Shown here one piece after another: positions 7,802 to 16,300 of a stretch of 64,000 bases of DNA; within the stretch, counting starts at the first letter, position 1; each line of letters starts with the position of its first letter. The notes under the pieces were generated by a model. The model was not told where the DNA came from. It worked only from the letters and a program-made list of their open reading frames with translations, and searched no databases. The stretch lies in assembly GCF_014648815.1 (NCBI RefSeq), contig NZ_BMRV01000014.1:62001-126000 (forward strand). The letters are read 5' to 3'. This stretch comes from Streptomyces flaveolus. GTDB taxonomy: Bacteria > Actinomycetota > Actinomycetes > Streptomycetales > Streptomycetaceae. The translations under genes were made by a program, and so were the position numbers.

Positions 7802-8444
7802 CCGCGTCCTGGTCGACAAGCTCACCCCGTGGTTCGGCTCGGAACCCGAGCGCGGCGAGGTCGTCGTCTTCCACGACCCCGACCAGTGGCTGGCGGGCGA
7901 GCCGACGCCCGAGCCGAACGCGCTGCAGACGGTCCTCAGCTGGATCGGCCTGATGCCGTCCGCGGACGAGAAGGACCTGATCAAGCGCGTCATCGGAGTC
8001 GGCGGCGACACGGTCGAGTGCAACGGCACGGGCCCGCTCAAGGTCAACGGCATGGCGCTGAACGAGCCGTACGTCTACCCCGGCAACACGCCGTGCAGCG
8101 ATGACGACCAGGGCGGCCGGTTCAAGGTGAAGGTCCCCGAGGGCTCCATCTGGGTCATGGGCGACCACCGGCAGAACTCCGCGGACTCCCGCTACAACCA
8201 GTCGGACAAGCACGGCGGCATGGTCCCCGTGAAGGAGGTCGTCGGCCGCGCCATCGTGGTCGCCTGGCCGGTCAACCACTGGGACACCCTGCCGGTGCCG
8301 GAGACCTTCGACCAGGACGGTCTGACGAACCAGGCGTCGGCCGCCGCCGCGCTCACCGTCGCACCCCAGGGCCTCGCCCTCGCCGGTGTCGCCCCGGTCG
8401 TCTGGTGGCGCCGCAGGAGGACCGTCCCCGCCGAGACCCGCTGA
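7452..8444 (+). CDS. sipY: Type I signal peptidase (SipY-like)
   Basis: This 330-aa enzyme starts at GTG with AAGGAG at 7441-7446, a clear Shine-Dalgarno even though it lies inside the open sipX frame. A long acidic cytoplasmic N-terminus (about 75 residues) precedes the membrane segment (about 79-96). Catalytic Ser108 is in PSASM and Lys178 in D-L-I-K-R-V-I-G; box E is G-D-H-R-Q-N-S-A-D-S-R. A second hydrophobic stretch near the end (LALAGVAPVVWW) followed by Arg residues is a likely C-terminal anchor. In S. lividans the SipY paralogue is a major signal peptidase (from memory). Confidence 0.93.
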   Translation: MGDVAVGARSGHDGEEHPGRPTEAAGPSTDGAQAFASDSGTAEDSRVTDEQNGTEDEGVGGTPPKKRPEAKKQRSFWKELPILIGIALVLALLIKTFLVQAFSIPSASMQNTLTEGDRVLVDKLTPWFGSEPERGEVVVFHDPDQWLAGEPTPEPNALQTVLSWIGLMPSADEKDLIKRVIGVGGDTVECNGTGPLKVNGMALNEPYVYPGNTPCSDDDQGGRFKVKVPEGSIWVMGDHRQNSADSRYNQSDKHGGMVPVKEVVGRAIVVAWPVNHWDTLPVPETFDQDGLTNQASAAAALTVAPQGLALAGVAPVVWWRRRRTVPAETR

Positions 8445-8535
8445 AGCACCGCGGAGCCCGTCCCTCCGGGCCGGCCGGTCTCCGGCGCCGGAAGGGGCTG
8501 CCCCGTTCGGGTACTGCCCGGTAGGGTGCGGATCC

Positions 8536-9312
8536 ATGGGTGGCGAGAGCACGACACGTACGGCCCCGCACGGCGGCGGCGCAAGCAAGGCCCCGGCGGC
8601 CGGCAGGACCGGGCAGCGGCTGTCCGGCATCGCCGTGGCGCTCGGCCTGGTGCTGTTCCTCGGCGGCTTCGCCTGGGGAGCGGTGGTCTACCGGCCCTAC
8701 ACCGTGCCGACCAGCTCCATGACGCCGACGATCCACGCCGGTGACCGGGTGCTCGCGCAGCGGATCGACGGCACGGACGTCCACCGCGGCGACGTCGTCG
8801 TCTTCAAGGACGCGACCTGGGCCAACGCCCCCATGGTCAAGCGCGTGGTCGCCATCGGCGGAGACACCGTCTCCTGCTGCCAGGAGGGCAAGCTCAAGGT
8901 CAACGGCAAGGTGATCGACGAGTCCTACCTGCCCGCGGGCACGCCGGCCGAGATCACCAACTTCCCGACCGTGACCGTCCCCGAGGGGCGCCTGTTCCTG
9001 CTGGGCGACGAACGCGACAACTCCGTGGACTCCACCGCCCACCTCACCGACGCCGCCGGCGGCAGCGTGTCGCGCGGCGCCGTGGACGCCCGCGTGGACG
9101 CCGTCGTATGGCCCATGAACGGCATGCTCGAACGGCCGGCGGGCTTCGAGACGCTGGGCGGCCTCTCCTCGCCGGGCCCGCTGCGCACGGTCGTCGCGCT
9201 CGTGATCGCCGGTGCCGTACTGATCCTCGGCGGCGCCGCGTACGGCCCGATCGCCAAACGGTCCGCCGCCTCCCGCGCCAGGGCCGGGACGGAGCCCACC
9301 GGTGGCCGCTGA
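8536..9312 (+). CDS. sipZ: Type I signal peptidase (SipZ-like)
   Basis: The 258-aa protein starts at ATG 8536 (MGGESTTRTAPHGGG); the frame is open further upstream but that part is low-complexity. Membrane segment about 31-51, catalytic Ser61 in PTSSM, Lys102 in V-K-R-V-V-A-I-G-G-D, and box E G-D-E-R-D-N-S-V-D-S. Note E-R in place of the H-R of the other three copies. A C-terminal hydrophobic segment (VVALVIAGAVLILGG) predicts a second anchor. The four enzymes probably differ in substrate preference. It overlaps the Nudix gene by 11 bases. Confidence 0.93.
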   Translation: MGGESTTRTAPHGGGASKAPAAGRTGQRLSGIAVALGLVLFLGGFAWGAVVYRPYTVPTSSMTPTIHAGDRVLAQRIDGTDVHRGDVVVFKDATWANAPMVKRVVAIGGDTVSCCQEGKLKVNGKVIDESYLPAGTPAEITNFPTVTVPEGRLFLLGDERDNSVDSTAHLTDAAGGSVSRGAVDARVDAVVWPMNGMLERPAGFETLGGLSSPGPLRTVVALVIAGAVLILGGAAYGPIAKRSAASRARAGTEPTGGR

Positions 9313-9823
9313 GACGACGGCCGGCCGGGACACCTACGAGGGCGGGCTGCGCAAGGTCGCCCGGGTGGTGCTGCTCGACCCCGAGGACCGCATCCTGCTG
9401 CTGCACGGCCACGAACCGGACGACCCGGCCGACGACTGGTGGTTCACCCCCGGCGGCGGCGTGGAGGGCGACGAGACCCGCGAGGAGGCAGCCCGGCGGG
9501 AACTCGAGGAGGAGACCGGCATCACCGACGTCGAACTCGGCCCCGTGCTGTGGCGACGCAGATGCTCCTTCCCGTTCGCGGGCCGCCGCTGGGACCAGGA
9601 CGAGTGGTACTACCTGGCCCGCACCACCCAGACCGTGACCGAGGCCGTGGGCCTGACCGAACTGGAGCGCCGCAGCGTCGCCGGAGCGCGCTGGTGGACG
9701 TGTCGGGAACTGACCCGCGCACATGAGACGGTGTATCCGACCAGACTCGCCGAGCTGCTGCGCACGCTGCTCGACGAAGGTCCTCCGGCCGGACCGGTGA
9801 CCCTGGACACCGAAATCGTCTAG
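9302..9823 (+). CDS. Nudix hydrolase
   Basis: The 173-aa protein carries a complete Nudix box, G-x5-E-x7-R-E-x2-E-E-x-G (from GGGVEGDETREE to EEETGI, about residues 47-73). These enzymes hydrolyse nucleoside diphosphates linked to another group; the substrate cannot be read from sequence. The GTG start lies inside the sipZ end (11-base overlap), which argues for co-translation with the signal peptidases although no functional link is obvious. The W-W-F-T-P-G-G-G form is common in actinobacterial NUDIX proteins of this locus. Confidence 0.9.
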   Translation: MAAETTAGRDTYEGGLRKVARVVLLDPEDRILLLHGHEPDDPADDWWFTPGGGVEGDETREEAARRELEEETGITDVELGPVLWRRRCSFPFAGRRWDQDEWYYLARTTQTVTEAVGLTELERRSVAGARWWTCRELTRAHETVYPTRLAELLRTLLDEGPPAGPVTLDTEIV

Positions 9824-9879
9824 GGGCACGCGGGACTGGCGCACAATGGGGGGATCGCACGGCTGAAGGGGAACATGCC

Positions 9880-10188
9880 ATGAGCGCCGAGGACCTCGAG
9901 AAGTACGAGACCGAGATGGAGCTCAAGCTCTACCGGGAGTACCGCGACGTCGTCGGTCTGTTCAAATACGTGATCGAGACCGAGCGGCGTTTCTATCTCA
10001 CCAACGACTACGAGATGCAGGTGCACTCGGTCCAGGGCGAGGTGTTCTTCGAGGTCTCCATGGCCGACGCCTGGGTGTGGGACATGTACCGGCCCGCCCG
10101 CTTCGTGAAGCAGGTGCGGGTGCTGACGTTCAAGGACGTGAACATCGAGGAGCTCAACAAGAGCGACCTGGAGCTTCCCGGCGGGTGA
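9880..10188 (+). CDS. DUF2469 family protein
   Basis: This highly conserved 102-aa actinobacterial protein starts MSAEDLEKYETEMELKLY and contains the family core Y-R-E-Y-R-D-V-V-G-L-F-K-Y-V-I-E-T-E-R-R-F. It is rich in aromatic and charged residues, has no membrane segment and no known motif. The function is unknown; it is regularly found between signal peptidase/Nudix genes and yraN. The ATG is preceded by GAAGGGGA with normal spacing, and CACAAT at 9842-9847 could be a -10 box, so it may begin its own transcript. Confidence 0.9.
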   Translation: MSAEDLEKYETEMELKLYREYRDVVGLFKYVIETERRFYLTNDYEMQVHSVQGEVFFEVSMADAWVWDMYRPARFVKQVRVLTFKDVNIEELNKSDLELPGG

Positions 10189-10276
10189 CGGAGTTTTCCA
10201 CAACCGGTGAGTAGTTCACCGTGAGCGACGGGCTCGGCCCGTCTGCGTGATCGTTGGCGCCGGAGGTGGTGCCGAC

Positions 10277-10639
10277 ATGAACGCACGAGGTGCGCTGGGC
10301 AAGTACGGCGAGACGCTCGCCGCCCGCCGGCTGGGTGAGGCCGGACTGACGGTCCTGGAACGCAACTGGCGCTGCGGCAGGGCCGGCGAGATCGACATCG
10401 TCGCCCGGGACGGGGACGTCCTGGTCGTCTGCGAGGTCAAGACCCGCAGGGGCGGCGCGTTCGAACACCCGATGGCCGCCGTGACCCCCGACAAGGCGGA
10501 ACGGCTGCGCCGTCTCGCCGAGCGCTGGATCCAGACCCACGGGGGAGCCCCGCCCGGAGGCGTCCGCATCGACCTGGTGGGCGTGCTCCTGCCGCGGCGC
10601 GGCGCGCCCGTCGTCGAGCACGCGCGGGGGGTGGCGTGA
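10277..10639 (+). CDS. yraN: YraN/UPF0102 endonuclease-like protein
   Basis: The 120-aa protein has the UPF0102 nuclease-fold signature: G-E-I-D-I-V-A-R-D and C-E-V-K-T-R, giving the E...D...E-x-K arrangement of restriction-endonuclease-like folds. Family members are suggested to act in recombination or DNA uptake; the neighbours comM and dprA fit that context. The ATG at 10277 has GGAGGTGG at 10262-10269. Its TGA overlaps the next ATG (TGATG). Confidence 0.9.
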   Translation: MNARGALGKYGETLAARRLGEAGLTVLERNWRCGRAGEIDIVARDGDVLVVCEVKTRRGGAFEHPMAAVTPDKAERLRRLAERWIQTHGGAPPGGVRIDLVGVLLPRRGAPVVEHARGVA

Positions 10640-12264
10640 TGGGGTTCGCGCGTACGTGCTCCGTGGCGCTGGTCGGCGTCGAAGGCGTGGTGGTCGAGGT
10701 GCAGGCCGACCTCGAACCGGGCGTGGCGGCGTTCACGCTGGTCGGACTGCCGGACAAGAGCCTGACCGAGAGCCGGGACCGGGTCAGGGCGGCGGTGGTG
10801 AACTCGGGCGCGGAGTGGCCGCAGAAAAAGCTGACGGTCGGACTGAGCCCGGCATCGGTGCCCAAGAGCGGCAGCGGATTCGACCTGGCGGTCGCCGCGG
10901 CCGTGCTCGGCGCCGCCGAGCGGATCGACCCGCGGGTGCTGGCCGACATCCTGATGATCGGGGAACTGGGCCTGGACGGACGGGTGCGGCCGGTGCGCGG
11001 CATCCTGCCGGCGGTACTGGCCGCCGCGGAGGCCGGGTACGAGCAGGTGGTCGTGCCCGAGTGCGCCGCCGCAGAGGCGTCCCTGGTGCCCGGCGTGTCC
11101 ATCCTCGGCGTGCGCAGCCTGCGCCAGCTGATCGCCGTCCTCGCCGACGAACCCGTGCCGGACGAGGAGCAGGACCGGCAGGGCGGGCCCGACCCGCTCA
11201 TGGCCGGCCTGCGCATGCCCGGCACGGGCGCGGCCACGGGCATGCACAGCATGGGCGCTGCCCAGCACGACCACGATCACGACCTCGCCGACGTCGTCGG
11301 CCAGACCTCGGCGCGCACGGCGGTGGAGGTCGCCGCGGCCGGCGGACACCACCTGTTCCTGGAGGGGCCGCCCGGCGCCGGCAAGACCATGCTCGCCGAG
11401 CGGCTGCCCGCGATCCTGCCCCGGCTGGGCCGGGCGGAGTCGCTGGAGGTCACCGCGGTGCACTCGGTGGCGGGCCTGCTGCCGCCGGGCAAACCCCTCA
11501 TCGACGTCGCCCCCTACTGCGCGCCGCACCACTCCGCCACGATGCAGGCCCTCGTCGGCGGTGGGCCCGGCGTGGCACGGCCCGGTGCCGTGTCGCTGGC
11601 GCACCGGGGCGTCCTGTTCCTGGACGAGACCCCCGAGTTCAGCAGCCATGCCCTCGACGCGCTGCGCCAGCCCCTGGAGGCCGGACACGTCGTCATCGCG
11701 CGCAGCGCGGGCGTGGTGCGGTTCCCGGCGCGTTTCCTGATGGTGCTGGCCGCCAACCCCTGTCCGTGTGGGCGCTTCTCACAGAAGGACGACCTGTGCG
11801 AGTGCTCGCCGGCGTCGATCCGCCGCTACCAGGCCAGGCTGTCCGGCCCGCTGCTCGACCGGGTCGACCTCCGCGTCGAGGTGGACCGGGTGACGCGCAG
11901 GGAGCTTGCGGGGGACGGCACCCGGGGCGACTCCACCGCGACGGTCGCCGACCGGGTGCGCGGGGCTCGCGAGCGGGCCACCGCCCGCCTCGCCGGCACC
12001 CCGTGGCGCTCGAACAGCGAGGTGCCCGGCCGGGAGCTGCGCAGCCGCTGGTACGCCGCGCCCGGTGCCCTGGAGGACGCGGAGCGCTGCCTCGAACGGG
12101 GCGTGCTCACCGCTCGGGGCCTCGACCGGGTCCTGCGCGTCGCCTGGACCGTCGCGGACCTCGTCGGCCACGACCGGCCCGACGCGAGGGACGTCGCCCT
12201 GGCACTGCAACTGCGCACGGGGGTGCCGCGAGGCGTTCCCATGGAGCTGGGGGCGCTGACATGA
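10639..12264 (+). CDS. comM: YifB/ComM family Mg-chelatase-like AAA ATPase
   Basis: The 541-aa protein has the YifB layout: an N-terminal Lon-substrate-like domain (about 1-180), a central AAA+ Mg-chelatase domain with Walker A GPPGAGKTM near residue 246 and F-L-D-E-T-P-E-F as Walker B near 330, and a C-terminal helical domain. A Cys cluster, C-P-C-G ... C-E-C, follows the sensor region. In Gram-negatives ComM is a branch-migration helicase in natural transformation; in Streptomyces the role is unproven. The start overlaps the yraN stop by one base and the end overlaps dprA as ATGA. Confidence 0.92.
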   Translation: MGFARTCSVALVGVEGVVVEVQADLEPGVAAFTLVGLPDKSLTESRDRVRAAVVNSGAEWPQKKLTVGLSPASVPKSGSGFDLAVAAAVLGAAERIDPRVLADILMIGELGLDGRVRPVRGILPAVLAAAEAGYEQVVVPECAAAEASLVPGVSILGVRSLRQLIAVLADEPVPDEEQDRQGGPDPLMAGLRMPGTGAATGMHSMGAAQHDHDHDLADVVGQTSARTAVEVAAAGGHHLFLEGPPGAGKTMLAERLPAILPRLGRAESLEVTAVHSVAGLLPPGKPLIDVAPYCAPHHSATMQALVGGGPGVARPGAVSLAHRGVLFLDETPEFSSHALDALRQPLEAGHVVIARSAGVVRFPARFLMVLAANPCPCGRFSQKDDLCECSPASIRRYQARLSGPLLDRVDLRVEVDRVTRRELAGDGTRGDSTATVADRVRGARERATARLAGTPWRSNSEVPGRELRSRWYAAPGALEDAERCLERGVLTARGLDRVLRVAWTVADLVGHDRPDARDVALALQLRTGVPRGVPMELGALT

Positions 12265-13490
12265 ACAGGGGCGGCGGCAGTGATGCGGGCGGCGACGGGA
12301 GCCGGGGCGACGGCGTGGGCCGGGAGGAGCGGGCGGCCGGCGAGTCCGCGGCGGGTGAGCTGCTCGGCCGGATCTTCCTCACGCGGGTCATCGAGCCCGG
12401 CGACGAGGCCGGCGGACGGTGGGTGCGGGAGTGCGGGGTCGCGGAGGTGGTGCGGCGGCTGCGCGAGGGCGGGCGCGCCCTGCCGGGGGCGAGCGCAAAG
12501 CGGTGGGCCGGCCTGTGCGCACGGGCCGACCGGGCCGACCCGCGCGGGGACCTCGCCGTCGCGCGGGCGGCCGGGGTGCGGTTCGTGGCGCCCGGCGACA
12601 CCGAGTGGCCCCGGCAGCTCGACGACCTGGGGGACGGCCGGCCCCTCGGGCTGTGGGTGCGCGGCCGGCCCAGCCTGCGCATGTGGGCGCTGCGGTCGGT
12701 GGCGGTCGTGGGCGCCCGCGCCTGCACCGAGTACGGCGCCCACATGGCGGCCACCCTCGCCGCCGGCCTCGCCGAACGCGGCTGGGTCGTGGTCTCCGGC
12801 GGGGCCTACGGCGTCGACGGCGCCGCGCACCGGGGTGCCCTCGGCGCGGGCGGCGCCACCGCGGCCGTCCTCGCCTGCGGTGTCGACCGTCCCTACCCGC
12901 CCGGACACACCGGGCTGATCACCAGGATCGCGGAGCAGGGACTGGTCGTCGGGGAGCTGCCGCCGGGCGATCATCCGACACCGAGCAGATTCGTCCTGCG
13001 CAACCGCGTGATCGCCGCGCTCACCCGGGGCACCGTCGTCGTCGAGGCGGCCCTGCGCAGCGGCTCGCTGGTCACGGCACGGGCGGCACAGCGTCTGGGC
13101 CGGCACACCATGGGAGTGCCGGGGCCGGTCACCAGCGGGCTGTCCGCGGGAGTGCACGAGCTGCTCCGCGGCGACGCCGTACTGGTCACCGACGCCGCGG
13201 AGGTCGTCGAACTGGTCGGCGACATGGGGGAACTGGCCCCGGACCGGCGAGGTCCGGTACTGCCCACCGACCTACTGGAACCCCGGACCCGGCAGGTGCT
13301 CGCCGGGCTCCCGGCGCGCGGCACGACCGCGGTGGCCGACGTCGCGCGCCGCGCACAGACCACGCAGGACGACGCGGTCGCGAGACTGTACGAGCTTCGA
13401 GCACTCGGTTACGTCGAACGACACGGCGACGGCTGGAAGTTGACACGCCAGGCGATGATCTCGGTCCGTGGTGGCCGTGGCCCGCGCTGA
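12261..13490 (+). CDS. dprA: DNA-processing protein DprA
   Basis: The 409-aa protein has the DprA Rossmann-like core: S-V-A-V-V-G-A-R near residue 150, S-G-G-A-Y-G-V-D-G-A-A-H-R near 180, and the R-N-R-V-I-A-A-L-T segment. A C-terminal winged-helix domain (about 340-400) follows. DprA loads RecA on incoming single-stranded DNA. The N-terminal about 35 residues are Gly/Arg/Glu-rich and disordered. It is translationally coupled to comM (ATGA) and ends the operon 286 bp before whiG. Confidence 0.93.
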   Translation: MNRGGGSDAGGDGSRGDGVGREERAAGESAAGELLGRIFLTRVIEPGDEAGGRWVRECGVAEVVRRLREGGRALPGASAKRWAGLCARADRADPRGDLAVARAAGVRFVAPGDTEWPRQLDDLGDGRPLGLWVRGRPSLRMWALRSVAVVGARACTEYGAHMAATLAAGLAERGWVVVSGGAYGVDGAAHRGALGAGGATAAVLACGVDRPYPPGHTGLITRIAEQGLVVGELPPGDHPTPSRFVLRNRVIAALTRGTVVVEAALRSGSLVTARAAQRLGRHTMGVPGPVTSGLSAGVHELLRGDAVLVTDAAEVVELVGDMGELAPDRRGPVLPTDLLEPRTRQVLAGLPARGTTAVADVARRAQTTQDDAVARLYELRALGYVERHGDGWKLTRQAMISVRGGRGPR

Positions 13491-13558
13491 CCGAGCGTGT
13501 TCGGCCGTCCGGGGGAAGCCCGACGCCCTTGGGGATTCCCGCAGTTGGGCGATTCGGA

Positions 13559-13577
13559 TGATCACGCTGAGCGATCA
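13559..13577. promoter_or_regulatory. Imperfect dyad upstream of whiG, possible operator
   Basis: TGATCACGCTGAGCGATCA has matching 5-bp ends (TGATC/GATCA); on the minus strand it reads as two GTGATC copies 13 bases apart. It lies about 200 bases before whiG in a 286-bp gap. BldD is known to repress whiG in S. coelicolor, but I cannot confirm a true BldD box here. Confidence 0.3.
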
Positions 13578-13776
13578 CCGTCCCCCCTGTAGGGCGTTCA
13601 GCGGAACGTATCTGCGTACGACCCCCCGGCCGTTCTTCGCCCACCGCGACAGTCCAGTCACGCTACGCTCACGAGGACCCCCACGCAGACCGGCGACAAC
13701 AGGCGACAACCAGACAGCAGACCGGCGGCCTCACCCCAGGCACACCACATCACGGCAGAACGGCACAAGGCGACGA

Positions 13777-14619
13777 ATGCCCCAGCACACCTCCGGGTCC
13801 GACCGGGCGGCGCTCCCCCCAGCCGCCCGCGACGGTGGCAGCGTGCGACCGCCCGCCCCCTCGACGCTCGACGAGCTGTGGCGGTCGTACAAGGCGACGG
13901 GGGACGAGCGGCTGCGGGAACAGCTGATCCTGCACTACTCGCCCCTGGTGAAGTACGTGGCGGGCCGGGTGAGCGTGGGGCTCCCGCCCAACGTCGAGCA
14001 GGCGGACTTCGTCTCCTCCGGGGTGTTCGGGCTGATCGACGCGATCGAGAAGTTCGACGTCGACCGGGAGATCAAGTTCGAGACCTACGCGATCACCCGG
14101 ATCCGGGGCGCGATGATCGACGAACTGCGGGCGCTGGACTGGATCCCGCGGTCCGTGCGGCAGAAGGCACGGAGCGTGGAGCGGGCCTACGCGACGCTGG
14201 AGGCGCGGCTGCGGCGGACCCCGTCGGAGGGCGAGGTGGCCGGCGAGATGGGCATCGCGGTGGAGGACCTGCACGCGGTCTTCAGCCAGCTGTCGCTGGC
14301 CAACGTCGTGGCCCTGGAGGAGCTGCTGCACGCCGGGGGCGACGGCGGGGACCGGCTCAGCCTCATGGACACCCTGGAGGACACCGCCGCCGACAACCCG
14401 GTGGAGGTCGCCGAGGACCGGGAGCTGCGGCGCTTCCTGGCGCGGGCGATCAACACGCTGCCGGAACGGGAGAAGACCGTCGTCACCCTGTACTACTACG
14501 AGGGGCTCACCCTCGCCGAGATCGGCAACGTGCTGGGCGTGACCGAGAGCCGGGTCAGTCAGATCCACACCAAGTCCGTACTGCAGCTGCGTGCGAAGCT
14601 GGCGGCATTCGGCCGCTGA
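13777..14619 (+). CDS. whiG: Sporulation sigma factor WhiG (FliA-class)
   Basis: The 280-aa protein, the usual WhiG length, starts MPQHTSGSDRAALPP. It has sigma region 2 (L-V-K-Y-V-A-G-R-V ... F-V-S-S-G-V-F-G-L-I-D-A-I-E-K-F-D), region 3 and region 4 with the helix-turn-helix L-A-E-I-G-N-V-L-G-V-T-E-S-R-V-S-Q. WhiG directs early sporulation genes in aerial hyphae (whiH, whiI) and is held inactive by RsiG with c-di-GMP. Control is expected through the long upstream region and BldD. A single gene. Confidence 0.97.
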   Translation: MPQHTSGSDRAALPPAARDGGSVRPPAPSTLDELWRSYKATGDERLREQLILHYSPLVKYVAGRVSVGLPPNVEQADFVSSGVFGLIDAIEKFDVDREIKFETYAITRIRGAMIDELRALDWIPRSVRQKARSVERAYATLEARLRRTPSEGEVAGEMGIAVEDLHAVFSQLSLANVVALEELLHAGGDGGDRLSLMDTLEDTAADNPVEVAEDRELRRFLARAINTLPEREKTVVTLYYYEGLTLAEIGNVLGVTESRVSQIHTKSVLQLRAKLAAFGR

Positions 14620-14723
14620 CCTGGTCTTGCGTTCCCCGTCCGGCCCCACCGGTGGCCTGGTCGGCGACCCCCGGGCCGGGCGGGTGACTCCCGTACGGGG
14701 GAACGCCTCCGTAAAGTGGTGAC

Positions 14724-15305
14724 GTGCCAAGGATTCGAGCGGCCTCCGTGGCCGAGCACCGGTCGATGCAGCGTGCCGCCCTGCTGGACGCGGCACGCTC
14801 CCTGCTGTCCGACGGCGGGACGGAGGCGCTGACCTTCCCCGCCCTCGCCGAGCGGACGGGTCTCGCCCGTTCGTCCGTCTACGAGTACTTCCGGTCGCGG
14901 GCCGCGGTCGTCGAGGAGCTGTGCGCCGTCGACTTCCCCGTCTGGGCGGCGGAGGTCGAGGCGGCGATGGAGCGCGAGGCGACGCCCGAGGGCAAGGTCG
15001 AGGCGTATGTGCGCCGGCAGCTCGACCTGGTCGGGGACCGGCGGCACCGCGCCGTGGTGGCCATCTCCGCGAGCGAACTGGACGCCGGCGCCCGGGAGAA
15101 GATCCGGGCGGCGCACGGTGGTCTGGTCGCGATGATCGTCGCGGCGCTGGGCCAGATGGGGCACGAGCAGCCGCGGCTGGCGGCGATGCTGCTCCAGGGG
15201 GTCGTGGACGCGGCCGTGCGGCGTATCGAGCTCGGGGCGGCCGAGGAACCGGCGGTGATCACGGAGGCGGCTGTCTCCATGGCGTTGCGAGGCATCCGGG
15301 GCTGA
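14724..15305 (+). CDS. TetR/AcrR family transcriptional regulator
   Basis: The 193-aa protein has an N-terminal helix-turn-helix (A-L-T-F-P-A-L-A-E-R-T-G-L-A-R-S-S-V-Y-E-Y-F, about 32-53), the standard TetR DNA-binding domain, followed by a helical ligand-binding domain. The GTG start gives a conserved N-terminus. Its target is unknown; the adjacent convergent M23 peptidase and the upstream whiG are not obvious targets. The locus order whiG-tetR-M23-rpsB is conserved in streptomycetes (from memory). Confidence 0.88.
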   Translation: MPRIRAASVAEHRSMQRAALLDAARSLLSDGGTEALTFPALAERTGLARSSVYEYFRSRAAVVEELCAVDFPVWAAEVEAAMEREATPEGKVEAYVRRQLDLVGDRRHRAVVAISASELDAGAREKIRAAHGGLVAMIVAALGQMGHEQPRLAAMLLQGVVDAAVRRIELGAAEEPAVITEAAVSMALRGIRG

Positions 15306-15412
15306 CCCGGGGCCGTCGAGGCCCTGGTGCGCACAGGGCGCCCGGCGTTCACCGGGGCCGCCCCTGCCTCCGCGGCGGTGCCTACCAGGTCGTTCAGGCT
15401 CGGGCAGGCTGC

Positions 15413-16027
15413 CTATGGCCGCTGCCCGGCGGGGAGGGGGACTCCCAGCACCGGCAGCAGTCTCGACGGGCCCGCGCCGAGCAGCCACGGCGGCAGCAGC
15501 GCGAGCGGGTTCAGATAGACCTCGCCCCTCAGCACACCCCAGTGCAGGCACGCCGAGCAGTGGGAACCCGTCGGCTCCACCGTGCCCAGCAGTTCCCCGG
15601 CGGCGACCTCGGCGCCCTTGCGCACCGACGCCCGCACCGGTTCGTACGTCGTCCGCAGGGGCGGGTCGCCCGTACCCGTCAGTTCCAGCGAGACGACACC
15701 CCTCCCCGCGACCCGCCCGGCGAAGGACACCCGTCCCGCAGCCACCGCCCGTACGGCGGTCCCGGCCGGCGCGGCGAGGTCCACGCCGCGGTGGCCCGGG
15801 CCGTACGGCGTCGGCGGAGGCTCCCAGCCCCGCAGCACCGCGGGCCGGGTGCCGACCGGCCAGAACCGGGCGACGGCCGGCACCGCAGGGCCCGACTCCT
15901 GCCGGGGGCCCGCCACCGAGACCGCCACCTGCGCCACCGGCCGTTCCGGTCGCGGCGGCGCCGGAGCCATGACGGCCAGCAGCATCGCCACCCACGTACA
16001 CACACCCGCACATCGCCTCGCTCGCAT
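15413..16027 (-). CDS. Secreted M23-family metallopeptidase
   Basis: The 204-aa protein starts at ATG 16027 with Arg-rich then hydrophobic residues (V-A-M-L-L-A-V-M-A-P), a signal peptide. The M23/lysostaphin fold is shown by H-R-G-V-D-L-A-A-P (zinc ligands H and D) and L-H-W-G-V. In most M23 enzymes the last motif is HxH; here it is C-L-H, a substitution also seen in actinobacterial relatives (from memory), so activity is plausible but not certain. The likely role is cleavage of peptidoglycan cross-links. It is divergent from rpsB across 273 bp. Confidence 0.85.
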   Translation of the reverse strand: MRARRCAGVCTWVAMLLAVMAPAPPRPERPVAQVAVSVAGPRQESGPAVPAVARFWPVGTRPAVLRGWEPPPTPYGPGHRGVDLAAPAGTAVRAVAAGRVSFAGRVAGRGVVSLELTGTGDPPLRTTYEPVRASVRKGAEVAAGELLGTVEPTGSHCSACLHWGVLRGEVYLNPLALLPPWLLGAGPSRLLPVLGVPLPAGQRP

Positions 16028-16172
16028 GCGAGAACCGTCCCCCACCGGGACCGGCCACCTTCCGGCCCTGTGGACCACTCGCCGGTTGTGGACAGCTGCG
16101 TCACCCGGCGCCCCTCCGGTCCCGTACACTTCTGGTGGCGACCCGGGTGACCGGGTCGACTTCGCACGCCCC

Positions 16173-16269
16173 GACACGAGGCCGTCAACGATCTCGTGTC
16201 AGCGCCCCTCGGTCCCTTGCGGCACGGCGCATCGCGGGCGTCAGGCGCGGAAGCCGTCCGGCTTCCGCG
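16173..16269 (+). promoter_or_regulatory. Structured rpsB leader with two hairpins
   Basis: GACACGAG (16173-16180) pairs with CTCGTGTC (16193-16200), and CGCGGAAGCC (16246-16255) pairs perfectly with GGCTTCCGCG (16260-16269) around a 4-nt loop. Both lie in the leader of rpsB, ahead of AAGGAG at 16288-16293. Autoregulatory leaders are common for rpsB-tsf; whether S2 binds here is not shown. Confidence 0.45.
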
Positions 16270-16300
16270 GCACAACCGAGAAACTCAAGGAGATACGGCC

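Noticed and set aside
10656..12260. Long open frame running ahead of dprA in the same frame
   Set aside because: Shadow of comM in another frame (Arg/Gly/Ala-rich). The DprA start is the ATG overlapping the comM stop.
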